Source: Candidatus Nomurabacteria bacterium (GTDB lineage Bacteria; Patescibacteriota; Minisyncoccia; Phycocordibacterales; UBA1006). From it: a stretch of DNA of 17,838 nucleotides. The DNA lies in contig JAOULM010000013.1 in assembly GCA_029882015.1 (NCBI GenBank), positions 1-17,838 on the forward strand, in the 5' to 3' direction. The notes beneath the pieces are model-generated. The model saw only the letters and a program-made list of their open reading frames with translations, was not told where the DNA came from and searched no databases. A program made the position numbers and the translations under genes. This document shows positions 1 through 6,031 of this stretch, piece by piece (the first letter of the stretch is position 1; each line of letters starts with the position of its first letter).

Positions 1-53
1 TTCGCCGGGTGTTTTGAAAAAGTATAAAGTAAACATAATCTTTAAACTTCTAC

Positions 54-1043
54 TTAGTTGTCTGTTGGTTTCACCTCTTCTGTTGTCTCTACTTTATCTT
101 CAGCAGGAATAACAACATCAGGTTTTCCATTAGAAGTTATTTTAAAAGCAGCTAATATGTTGGCAATATCATTACTAGATCCAGAATTTTTATTCAAATC
201 CATAACAACTAAATTACCAGCTTCTCCGATCGTGGTCATAGTATCCATTCGATTTATTTCCATCAAAAAGTCTACTAATTGTTGATCACTTAAATCAGGA
301 GTAGCTTTACGCAACTCCTCAACAGCAATTGTTGCGCCTTTTGCGATTGCTTCTCGCATAGCAGCCATACCTTCACCTTGAAGTTTTTTACTGGTAGCTT
401 CTGCTTCAGCTTTACCAACACGACGAATTTTTTCAGCATCAGCTTCATTCTGAGCAGCTTCTTTATCTCGCTCACTAGCAATTACTTTGTTAAAAGCCCT
501 CTTTACTTCTTTGCTAGGCTGAGGTTCATCAACAAGAACATTCTCAATAATATAACCGAATTTCTCAAAAGTAGATTTCAACGCTTCTCTAACGGTTGTT
601 TCAATCTTGTCTCTATTTTTGTACAAGTCATCCATTGTCATAGATGAAACCGCGCCACGAGATTCATTCAAAACATAGCTTCTGATTTGTGTTTCAGGAT
701 CATCAAGCTCATAATGAGCTTTTACTGCGCCTTTAGCAGTGCCATCAGCTTTATATTGAACCTTTACCGGTAAATCCATAAAAGCATTATCTAATGTTTT
801 TACAGAAACCGAAGCCTCTATTTCCTGTAGCTGTAAACTTAATACACCCACAACTTCCGTAATTGGAAAAGGCATTTTAAAATGCAAACCAGCAAATGAA
901 GCTTTTTCATGAGGTTTTCCAAATGTTTCCAATATTTTTGCTTCTTTCCCAGAAACCTGGTAAATCGAAGCAATTAATGAATAAATAGCAACAAATCCGA
1001 TAACGGACCAAACAATAATTGATACAATAGAAGGATCTTCCAT
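54..1043 (-). CDS. SPFH-domain membrane protein, HIR/prohibitin-like
   Basis: A 329-residue protein with one N-terminal membrane segment (about residues 6-28), then an SPFH core. The motif QIRSYVLNESRGAVSSM and the stretch ending in ENVLVDEPQPSKEVKRA resemble the hypersensitive-induced-response branch of stomatin/prohibitin proteins. A charged Ala/Glu/Lys-rich coiled coil follows (about residues 190-245), ending near GEGMAAMREAIAKG. The family forms oligomeric scaffolds in membrane microdomains, often tied to membrane protein quality control. The last 30 residues are polar and look disordered. The start is the ATG at 1043, behind a consensus promoter and a leader of about 30 nt with no Shine-Dalgarno site next to the ATG. 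No protease or NfeD partner is adjacent. The family call is strong; the cellular role is inferred. Confidence 0.88.
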   Translation of the reverse strand: MEDPSIVSIIVWSVIGFVAIYSLIASIYQVSGKEAKILETFGKPHEKASFAGLHFKMPFPITEVVGVLSLQLQEIEASVSVKTLDNAFMDLPVKVQYKADGTAKGAVKAHYELDDPETQIRSYVLNESRGAVSSMTMDDLYKNRDKIETTVREALKSTFEKFGYIIENVLVDEPQPSKEVKRAFNKVIASERDKEAAQNEADAEKIRRVGKAEAEATSKKLQGEGMAAMREAIAKGATIAVEELRKATPDLSDQQLVDFLMEINRMDTMTTIGEAGNLVVMDLNKNSGSSNDIANILAAFKITSNGKPDVVIPAEDKVETTEEVKPTDN

Positions 1044-1081
1044 AATTCTGTTAATTTTAGATTAAAAAATAATTCCTTTTT

Positions 1082-1110
1082 ATTATACACTATTCATTTT
1101 TGATTGTCAA
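1082..1110 (-). promoter_or_regulatory. Consensus sigma-70-type promoter for the SPFH gene
   Basis: Read on the minus strand, TTGACA (1105-1110) and TATAAT (1082-1087) are both perfect and are separated by 17 bp. Transcription should start near 1075, giving the SPFH gene its own promoter although rmuC lies just upstream in the same direction. Confidence 0.85.
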
Positions 1111-1118
1111 GTTATTTT

Positions 1119-2174
1119 TTAATCATCAAGCTGTGGCTTGTCGAGCTCCATTGGCTCCAATTCAATGCTTTCCCCGGTGATACGGGTGACGTCTTTGTCG
1201 ATTTTCTTGAGCTCTTTGTAGGCTTTATTGTAATGATTTACGGTCGTTCCCAGTGTTCCACCCAATTTATTCATATATGAATCATACGCCGAGATATGAT
1301 TACCCAGTTCACCAACACGTTTTTGGATTTCTTTGGCTGATTCCTCGATCTGTAATGCTTTCAATCCCTGCAGAACGGTCTGAAGGAAAGCAAGGAAGCT
1401 AGTGGGTGATACAATCATCACGTTTTTCTTGAAGGCGTATTCGATCAGATCCTGTGTGTTTACTTTGACAGCGCCAATTTCATTTACCAATAGATCATAA
1501 TAGATTGCCTCGTGGGGAATAAACATAAACGCAAAATCCATTGTTTTGTTTTCAGGTTGGATATATTTGCTAGTTTCGTCGATGCGTAATTTCAAGTCAT
1601 TTTTAAAAGCCTTTTCCAGACGATCTTGTTCTGATGGATCGCTGGCCTGCGATAGACGGTTGTAGTTTTCCAGGCTGAATTTTGAATCAATAGGGATTAC
1701 CTGGTTTTTTACAAATACCACCGCGTCCACAATAGATCCATCGGGGAATGCGTATTGCATCTGATAGGTTTTCGGAGGCAGAACGTTTTTCAATGTTGTT
1801 TCTAAATAATATTCTCCCAAGATTCCACGTTGTTTTGGATTTTTCAAAATATTCTGTAGGTCTTTTAATTGTTCCGTAAAGCTCATTACGTTTTCACCTG
1901 TTTTTTTAACCTCGGTTATTTCGCGAGTTATTTCGCGAATTAATTCATGACTGCGGTTAGATTGAAATTTCAGACTGTCGGACATTTCGCGCTGGGTTGC
2001 ACCCAATTTGTCATCCACAGTTCGTGATAATTCATTCATCTGTTGCAGTAGCATCCGCATTTGGCCATCGTCTTGTACTGTATCGTCTTTTTTGGTTAAT
2101 TTAACAACCAGGAAAATAACCCCACCGGTCAGCAGAGCAGCCACAATCGACAATATAATTACAAGTGTTTGCAT
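1119..2174 (-). CDS. rmuC: RmuC family DNA recombination/repair protein
   Basis: A 351-residue RmuC homologue. It has an N-terminal membrane anchor (residues 3-25), a long coiled coil (about 40-110), then the conserved nuclease-like core: RGILGEYYLETTL (about 116-128), the VDAVV strand (149-153) and IPIDSKFSLENY (160-171). Acidic and lysine residues in these motifs fit the restriction-endonuclease-like fold proposed for the family. In E. coli, RmuC limits inversion at short inverted repeats. It is shorter than E. coli RmuC, mainly in the coiled coil. The C-terminal tail is acidic. It diverges from the receiver-domain gene across about 70 bp. No hairpin terminator is visible between it and the SPFH gene, so readthrough is possible. 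Confidence 0.93.
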   Translation of the reverse strand: MQTLVIILSIVAALLTGGVIFLVVKLTKKDDTVQDDGQMRMLLQQMNELSRTVDDKLGATQREMSDSLKFQSNRSHELIREITREITEVKKTGENVMSFTEQLKDLQNILKNPKQRGILGEYYLETTLKNVLPPKTYQMQYAFPDGSIVDAVVFVKNQVIPIDSKFSLENYNRLSQASDPSEQDRLEKAFKNDLKLRIDETSKYIQPENKTMDFAFMFIPHEAIYYDLLVNEIGAVKVNTQDLIEYAFKKNVMIVSPTSFLAFLQTVLQGLKALQIEESAKEIQKRVGELGNHISAYDSYMNKLGGTLGTTVNHYNKAYKELKKIDKDVTRITGESIELEPMELDKPQLDD

Positions 2175-2203
2175 AAAGGGTATTTTAGCATAATAGAGGG
2201 CTA

Positions 2204-2231
2204 TTGACTTTTTACTAGAATATGCTAGAAA
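2204..2231 (+). promoter_or_regulatory. Possible promoter of the receiver-domain gene
   Basis: TTGACT (2204-2209), a 16-bp spacer and TAGAAA (2226-2231), the latter preceded by TGC as in an extended -10. Transcription would begin near 2238, downstream of the first ATG (2222) and just before the ATG at 2246. The -10 match is weak. Confidence 0.4.
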
Positions 2232-2245
2232 CCAAAAACATAGTT

Positions 2246-2599
2246 ATGAAAAAAATACTTATAGTAGAAGACACTCTAGTTTTTATAGACATGATTATAA
2301 TAGCCATAAAAAATATATCAAATTATGCTGACATAATAGATACATCAACAGAAGAAGAGGCTCGTGAATTATTAAGAACAGAGAAGTTTGATCTTATAAT
2401 TATTGATGGTAATCTTGCTCCCGGCAATGGAGAGAATTTACTTCCAGACCTAACAGATGAACAGAAAGAGGTTACGTTGGTTTATTCCAGCTCAGTGGAT
2501 ATGATAAAAAAAGCAGTAGAGATGAATATACGATGTGTACTGAAACACTGCTCTCGTGACGAGTTTGATATGGAAATTAAAAAAACCTTGAGTCGCTAG
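2246..2599 (+). CDS. Stand-alone response regulator receiver domain
   Basis: A CheY-like receiver with no output domain, 117 residues from the ATG at 2246. It opens with MKKILIVEDT, where the E-D pair (8-9) supplies the acidic pocket. The predicted phospho-acceptor is Asp54 in LIIIDGN, the switch Ser is about 82-83 in VYSSS, and the conserved Lys is 101 in VLKH. An in-frame ATG at 2222 would add eight residues ahead of the first beta strand. I prefer 2246 because it matches the family start and the predicted transcription start. No histidine kinase is in view. It diverges from rmuC and ends at a terminator, so it stands alone. It is more AT-rich than the housekeeping genes. It may be a phospho-relay or sink protein; its partner is unknown. 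Confidence 0.85.
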   Translation: MKKILIVEDTLVFIDMIIIAIKNISNYADIIDTSTEEEARELLRTEKFDLIIIDGNLAPGNGENLLPDLTDEQKEVTLVYSSSVDMIKKAVEMNIRCVLKHCSRDEFDMEIKKTLSR

Positions 2600-2600
2600 C

Positions 2601-2634
2601 AAAAAAACTGAGAGTATTTACTTTCAGTTTTTTT
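2601..2634. terminator. Bidirectional intrinsic terminator after the receiver gene
   Basis: Arms AAAAAACTGA and TCAGTTTTTT flank a loop of about 12 nt that contains a further AGT/ACT pairing. The T-run on each strand fits termination from both sides, two bases after the TAG stop codon of the receiver gene. Confidence 0.75.
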
Positions 2635-2636
2635 AT

Positions 2637-2669
2637 TTACAAATAATTCTCCAATGTGAAAATCCAAAT
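2637..2669 (-). pseudogene. Displaced 3' end of the exonuclease gene
   Basis: Read on the minus strand in frame, this fragment encodes IWIFTLENYL followed by TAA. The intact exonuclease downstream in coordinates ends DWIFTLEKYLT then TAA. The nucleotide match covers 2640-2667 against 3241-3268, with 26 of 28 positions identical. It appears to be a relic of the original gene end, separated from the gene by the metallopeptidase segment. The relic is clear in the sequence; how it arose is inferred. Confidence 0.75.
2640..2667. repeat. Direct repeat, left copy, flanking the metallopeptidase segment
   Basis: A 28-nt sequence containing TGTGAAAATCCAA that recurs at 3241-3268 in the same orientation with two mismatches. 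The pair encloses a 573-bp AT-rich segment holding the HExxH gene and its terminator. Confidence 0.85.
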
Positions 2670-2697
2670 AAAAAAGCTGGCAATTATGCCAACTTTT
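2669..2697 (-). terminator. Intrinsic terminator of the metallopeptidase gene
   Basis: Stem TGGCA/TGCCA (2678-2682 and 2687-2691) with loop ATTA, extended by A/T pairing. On the minus strand it is followed by a T-rich run, and it lies 6 nt past the metallopeptidase stop codon. It sits inside the segment bounded by direct repeats, so the cassette carries its own terminator. Confidence 0.7.
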
Positions 2698-2702
2698 ATA
2701 AT

Positions 2703-3191
2703 TTATTCCTCTTTATTTGACTTTATCAATCTTTCCAAGGAGCCTTCTCCAAAATAAAACCAATTAAACATTTCATCAAAATCTTTAAGAAAAGAACGTC
2801 GATAAATTTCAAGACCTATTCTGCTGGCCTGCTGTTCATGAAATAAAACAATCTTAGGGTCCTTAAAATCAACCAAATCATAAATACCAAGTCTATATTG
2901 AACAATATGAGCAATTTCATGACAGACTACCATCAAGTGAGCTCTTTGCTCATAATCTTTATCTGAATATTCTGGACACAAAATAAAAATAGTGCTGGTC
3001 TCTGGCTCCACATAATTGAATTTATTATCTTTAATAATATTAAAATTACAAGAAAAAGTTTCTGATAAATATATTCTTACGTTTTTCTTTCTTATATAAT
3101 TACCTAAAAAATAAGAGATCTTTATTGTCTTTTTTAAATATTCAAGAAAGATAATATCAAGCGGAACCTCTCGGACATCATTATATATCAT
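2703..3191 (-). CDS. Small HExxH zinc metallopeptidase-like protein
   Basis: A 162-residue protein of no family I can name. HEIAH at 91-95 is a zinc-binding and catalytic motif within a hydrophobic helix (LMVVCHEIAHIVQY). About 24 residues on, HEQQASRIGLEIYRR offers Glu119 as a third ligand, in the ExxA pattern typical of gluzincins and ImmA/IrrE-like or M48-like enzymes. No signal peptide or membrane segment is visible, so it is probably cytoplasmic. The gene is much more AT-rich than the exonuclease 43 bp upstream. Both lie on the minus strand, and the gene is bracketed by direct repeats of the exonuclease 3' end, which suggests acquisition. There is no regulator partner of the ImmR type beside it. 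The substrate is unknown. Confidence 0.7.
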   Translation of the reverse strand: MIYNDVREVPLDIIFLEYLKKTIKISYFLGNYIRKKNVRIYLSETFSCNFNIIKDNKFNYVEPETSTIFILCPEYSDKDYEQRAHLMVVCHEIAHIVQYRLGIYDLVDFKDPKIVLFHEQQASRIGLEIYRRSFLKDFDEMFNWFYFGEGSLERLIKSNKEE

Positions 3192-3234
3192 ATCTATTTA
3201 ATTTATTTCATTAAATAATACCTTTAAATATTAT

Positions 3235-3978
3235 TTATGTCAAATATTTCTCCAGTGTGAAAATCCAATCTTCTTCATCCGTTGGATTTTCCTTTTTCTG
3301 TTTTAATAACCATTCTAGATATCCGCGGTCTTCGCCGGCGACATCTGCAATGGTTTTTCCCATGTGTTTTCCAAAATTAAATGAATGAATCAACGATGGG
3401 CGCAATGATATTGCCATCATTTCATCTAACACGGCGGTTTCGTCAGCTCCGTCCATTTGTTTTTGCATTTTTGCGAACAATCGGTCGAATAGTTTTTCCA
3501 AGACAACAATATCTCCAAATGCATCGTGGGCTTGGACGGTTTCTGTTATATCTGCATCCAAATCCAGCAAATAACGTAAATTTTGCAATCGGTAGCTTTC
3601 TATTTTTCCCTGGGGATCCAGATACCGCGCAACGCGTAATGTATCAATGTGGCGGGGAACAGATAGCCCCTCGCGCTCCAACATATCAATATCAAATCGC
3701 GCATTATGGGCAACCATGATTGTTTCTGGTTTTTCTAATTCTGTTTTTAATGCATCATATATAGATGAGCTTTGAAATGGTTCTTTGTCTGCGACCATTT
3801 TATTAGTTATGTGTGTCACCGCCATTGATGCCACGGTAATAGGCACTGGTGGTTTAAACAATTCTACTGTTGAGTTTGCCTTGCTGACTGGCGCATATGA
3901 ATAGGCAACCTGTGTTAATCGGTCTTTGTTTTCGGTTCCAGTAGTTTCGGTATCAAGAAAGAATGGTTTGTAATTCAT
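3235..3978 (-). CDS. DEDDh 3'-5' exonuclease with ExoX-like C-terminal domain
   Basis: A 247-residue protein from the ATG at 3978. Exonuclease motif I is FFLDTETTG (Asp9, Glu11), motif II is HNARFDIDML (His91, Asp96), and motif III is HDAFGD (His151, Asp156), the His-x4-Asp of the DEDDh class. This matches DNA polymerase III epsilon-like proofreading or repair exonucleases. From about residue 199, FNFGKHMGKTIADVAG and the following YLEWLL match the small ExoX-type C-terminal domain. Upstream in-frame starts exist at 3990 (ATG) and 4008 (GTG). I chose 3978 because an extended -10 element ends 7 nt before it, implying a leaderless mRNA, and because the family begins just before the DTE motif. 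No polymerase gene is adjacent. Confidence 0.88.
   Translation of the reverse strand: MNYKPFFLDTETTGTENKDRLTQVAYSYAPVSKANSTVELFKPPVPITVASMAVTHITNKMVADKEPFQSSSIYDALKTELEKPETIMVAHNARFDIDMLEREGLSVPRHIDTLRVARYLDPQGKIESYRLQNLRYLLDLDADITETVQAHDAFGDIVVLEKLFDRLFAKMQKQMDGADETAVLDEMMAISLRPSLIHSFNFGKHMGKTIADVAGEDRGYLEWLLKQKKENPTDEEDWIFTLEKYLT
3241..3268. repeat. Direct repeat, right copy, at the exonuclease 3' end
   Basis: The native copy of the 28-nt repeat, inside the last ten codons of the exonuclease gene. Its partner at 2640-2667 differs at two positions. Confidence 0.85.
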
Positions 3979-3985
3979 AGAGATA

Positions 3986-3994
3986 ATCATACCA
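3986..3994 (-). promoter_or_regulatory. Extended -10 promoter for the exonuclease
   Basis: On the minus strand, TGG followed by TATGAT (3986-3991) forms a TGn extended -10. The exonuclease ATG begins 7 nt after it, so the mRNA should start at or next to the start codon. No -35 hexamer is evident. Confidence 0.6.
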
Positions 3995-3996
3995 TA

Positions 3997-4005
3997 TGAT
4001 ATAAT
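3997..4005 (+). promoter_or_regulatory. Extended -10 promoter for the yqeY operon
   Basis: TGA followed by TATAAT (4000-4005) is a perfect extended -10. The yqeY ATG lies 8 nt downstream, again predicting a leaderless transcript. It is back to back with the exonuclease -10, leaving only 2 bp between the two TGn elements. Confidence 0.75.
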
Positions 4006-4013
4006 CACCCTAT

Positions 4014-4469
4014 ATGAAAATCACAGAACAAATCAAATCAGACATGAAAGATGCCATGCGTGCCAAGGAACCAGTCAAAGTCATGACCTTGCGTAGCATC
4101 ATGAGCGCATTTACCAACGAGCTGGTAGCATCAAAACGAACCCCACAAGATGAATTGTCCGATGACGAGGCAATGGCTGTTATCAAGCGCGAAGGCAAAA
4201 AACGTAAAGACTCGATTACTCAATATACAGATGGTGGGCGACCAGAATTGGCAGCAGACGAACAGGTGGAATTAGAAATCATCGAGAAATATTTACCAGC
4301 AATGATGACGGTGGAACAGATCAAACCTATCGTAGAATCTAAAATGGCAGAACTAGGTGTAACCGACAAATCAGGTATGGGACAATTAATGGGGGCAGTA
4401 ATGAAAGAAACAGGGGGAATGGCGGACGGTAATGATGTCAAAGAAGTGATCAACGGACTCTTGTCATAA
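4014..4469 (+). CDS. yqeY: YqeY/GatB-tail domain protein
   Basis: A 151-residue, full-length YqeY family protein. It is predominantly helical: LRSIMSAFTNELVASKR near the N-terminus, the central KREGKKRKDSITQYTDGGR, and the EIIEKYLPAMM segment leading to a C-terminal domain with GQLMGAVMKE. The family is homologous to the tail of the amidotransferase subunit GatB, which contacts tRNA. A role related to tRNA or aminoacylation is usually assumed, but its biochemistry is poorly defined. It is the first gene of a tight plus-strand operon, with a 6-bp gap to the next gene. The ATG lies 8 nt behind a perfect -10 with no Shine-Dalgarno site. Confidence 0.92.
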   Translation: MKITEQIKSDMKDAMRAKEPVKVMTLRSIMSAFTNELVASKRTPQDELSDDEAMAVIKREGKKRKDSITQYTDGGRPELAADEQVELEIIEKYLPAMMTVEQIKPIVESKMAELGVTDKSGMGQLMGAVMKETGGMADGNDVKEVINGLLS

Positions 4470-4475
4470 CATTAT

Positions 4476-4814
4476 ATGTTAAAAACTATTATAAAATTTT
4501 TGATCTTGGCGGGGGTTATCATGGCTTTGCCTTATTTAATTACTGGGATCACTGTTACAACCACGACCGTAGCTTTGATTGCTACAGCTGTGATAAGTCT
4601 GTCTAATACTTTTGTAAAACCAATCTTAAAAGCCCTTACACTGCCTTTTAACATTATAAGCCTGGGATTATTTGGTGTTGTTTTAAACATTATTCTATTT
4701 TGGATAGCTAGCCTAATTGTTCCTGGGTTCACAATTGCAACATTCAGCGCTGGTGTAATTGGATCAATAATTATTTCAGCAATCTCATGGATTCTACATC
4801 GTACGATTAAATAA
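4476..4814 (+). CDS. Phage holin family 4 superfamily IV membrane protein
   Basis: A 112-residue, highly hydrophobic protein with four predicted membrane helices (about residues 3-20, 25-47, 60-82 and 87-108). The diagnostic NTFVKPILKALTLPFNIISL is followed by GLFGVVLNIILFW and a VPGF motif. These match the YvlD/phage_holin_4_2 family of small four-helix membrane proteins. Despite the family name, most chromosomal members are not linked to phage lysis; some respond to envelope stress. It is the second gene of the yqeY operon, one base from the following MYG1-like gene. No lysin or phage gene is nearby, so I read it as a housekeeping membrane protein. Confidence 0.88.
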   Translation: MLKTIIKFLILAGVIMALPYLITGITVTTTTVALIATAVISLSNTFVKPILKALTLPFNIISLGLFGVVLNIILFWIASLIVPGFTIATFSAGVIGSIIISAISWILHRTIK

Positions 4815-4815
4815 C

Positions 4816-5724
4816 ATGTTTGGATTTAGTAAAAAAGTAAAACTCGTTACCCACAATGGCTCGTTCCATAGCGATGATGTTTTTGCATGTGCGACGCTAC
4901 AAATCTGGCTGGACCAACAAGGTAAAAAATATAGCGTCCACCGCGTAGGACATACTGACCCATTGGTGACCAGCGGTGACTACGTTTTTGATATCGGAGG
5001 AATCTATAATCCAGAAACTAACCGTTTTGACCACCATCAGAGTGGTGGAGCAGGGAAACGTGCCAACGGAATCGAATACGCATCATTTGGTTTGGTCTGG
5101 AAACATATTGGCCTAAATTTTGGCTCAAAACGTCTTGTTGGGCGAGTCGATCACTTTGCTCAAGCAATCGATGCAACAGACAACGGCATAAACTTGTTTA
5201 ACCTAAATAGTATAGGAGAAACACCCTTTCTTATCGAAGATGCTATTTCATCTTTTAATACTGGTTGGGACGAGGGGCTAGAAACCTATGACCAATTTAT
5301 TACGGCTGTTAATTTAGCAAAACAAATCCTAAAACGATTAATCAGAAAGGCAACCAGCGACACCACGGCAATGGATATAATTGACAAGGCTTATCAATCT
5401 GCAGAAAATAAAAATTTAGTTGTGATTGACCAGCCTTTGGGTCGATTTATAATTGTTGAAACATTGGGGGGACACAATGACACCGTTTACGCAGTACATC
5501 CTGACTCCAAGGGGAATTGGTCTGTTGTGGGAATGCGCGCCGATGCTAATACTTATGCGACTCGCAAACCACTACCGGCTGCCTGGGCAGGATTAACAGG
5601 TTCAGAAATGGCCAGCGTATCCGGTGTTGATGATGCTATTTTCTGTCATCGTAGTTTGTTTACTTGTCGAGCCAAAAGCAAAGAGGGGGCTTTGCAGTTG
5701 GTAAAAATTGCGTTAAAATCATAA
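4816..5724 (+). CDS. MYG1/UPF0160 family DHH-like phosphoesterase
   Basis: A 302-residue, full-length bacterial MYG1 family protein. The N-terminal metal-site motif is THNGSFHSDDVFA, with His13, His18 and Asp20. Asp59 lies in FDIGG, and FDHHQSG contains the signature DHH (72-74). The C-terminal part has the LPAAWAGL segment and the CHRSLFTCRAKSKEGAL ending typical of the family. Eukaryotic MYG1 is a 3'-5' RNA exonuclease; bacterial members are presumed metal-dependent phosphoesterases acting on nucleic acid or nucleotides. It sits between the holin-4-2 gene (1-bp gap) and an 83-residue unknown (3-bp gap), clearly co-transcribed with both. No Shine-Dalgarno site is visible at its ATG. The exact substrate cannot be read from the sequence. 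Confidence 0.9.
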   Translation: MFGFSKKVKLVTHNGSFHSDDVFACATLQIWLDQQGKKYSVHRVGHTDPLVTSGDYVFDIGGIYNPETNRFDHHQSGGAGKRANGIEYASFGLVWKHIGLNFGSKRLVGRVDHFAQAIDATDNGINLFNLNSIGETPFLIEDAISSFNTGWDEGLETYDQFITAVNLAKQILKRLIRKATSDTTAMDIIDKAYQSAENKNLVVIDQPLGRFIIVETLGGHNDTVYAVHPDSKGNWSVVGMRADANTYATRKPLPAAWAGLTGSEMASVSGVDDAIFCHRSLFTCRAKSKEGALQLVKIALKS

Positions 5725-5727
5725 TAT

Positions 5728-5979
5728 ATGGAAAACTTAAATTTTGAAAAATCTAAATCAATCAAATCATATGAATCAATTGATGGTGAATTTGATTTTG
5801 AACGATATAGCCTAGAAAATAAGACTTCCTTTGCTATCGAGGGGGCCGCGCAAGAAATTGCCGACAAATTCAACGCTGAATACAGCCAAGAAATCTTGTC
5901 TGTAAATAAAAATACGGAAAATCCACCACATGAACAATGGGAAGTAATCCCAAAACAAAAAGAAGAAAAAGCGGCGTAA
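5728..5979 (+). CDS. Small hypothetical protein, last gene of the yqeY operon
   Basis: An 83-residue, charged, soluble protein I do not recognise. It is Lys/Glu-rich with a likely helical stretch AAQEIADKFNAEYSQEIL (about residues 40-57) and a polar Lys/Glu-rich tail. It has no membrane segment, cysteines or catalytic motif. It follows the MYG1-like gene by 3 bp and ends inside the operon terminator, so it is translated from the same mRNA. The tight spacing and intact frame support a real gene. Confidence 0.65.
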   Translation: MENLNFEKSKSIKSYESIDGEFDFERYSLENKTSFAIEGAAQEIADKFNAEYSQEILSVNKNTENPPHEQWEVIPKQKEEKAA

Positions 5980-5989
5980 GCCGTTTTTT
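5965..5989 (+). terminator. Intrinsic terminator of the yqeY operon, overlapping a stop codon
   Basis: CGGC (5972-5975) and GCCG (5980-5983) form the core stem with a GTAA tetraloop. A G-T pair and five A-T pairs extend it, and a run of six T residues ends it. The loop contains the TAA stop of the 83-residue gene. Confidence 0.85.
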
Positions 5990-5991
5990 AC

Positions 5992-6020
5992 TTGATTTTT
6001 TATTGATTTTGTTGTATTTT
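5992..6020 (+). promoter_or_regulatory. Promoter for obg
   Basis: TTGATT (5992-5997), a 17-bp spacer and TATTTT (6015-6020). Transcription would start about 4-5 nt before the obg ATG. An alternative -10, TATACA (6020-6025), would put the start at the ATG itself. Either way the leader is too short for a Shine-Dalgarno site. Confidence 0.55.
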
Positions 6021-6031
6021 ATACAGACATT

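Noticed and set aside
4476..4814. Prophage lysis gene
   Set aside because: The holin-4-2 family name is misleading here. The neighbours are housekeeping genes in a tight operon, and no endolysin or structural phage gene is in the window.
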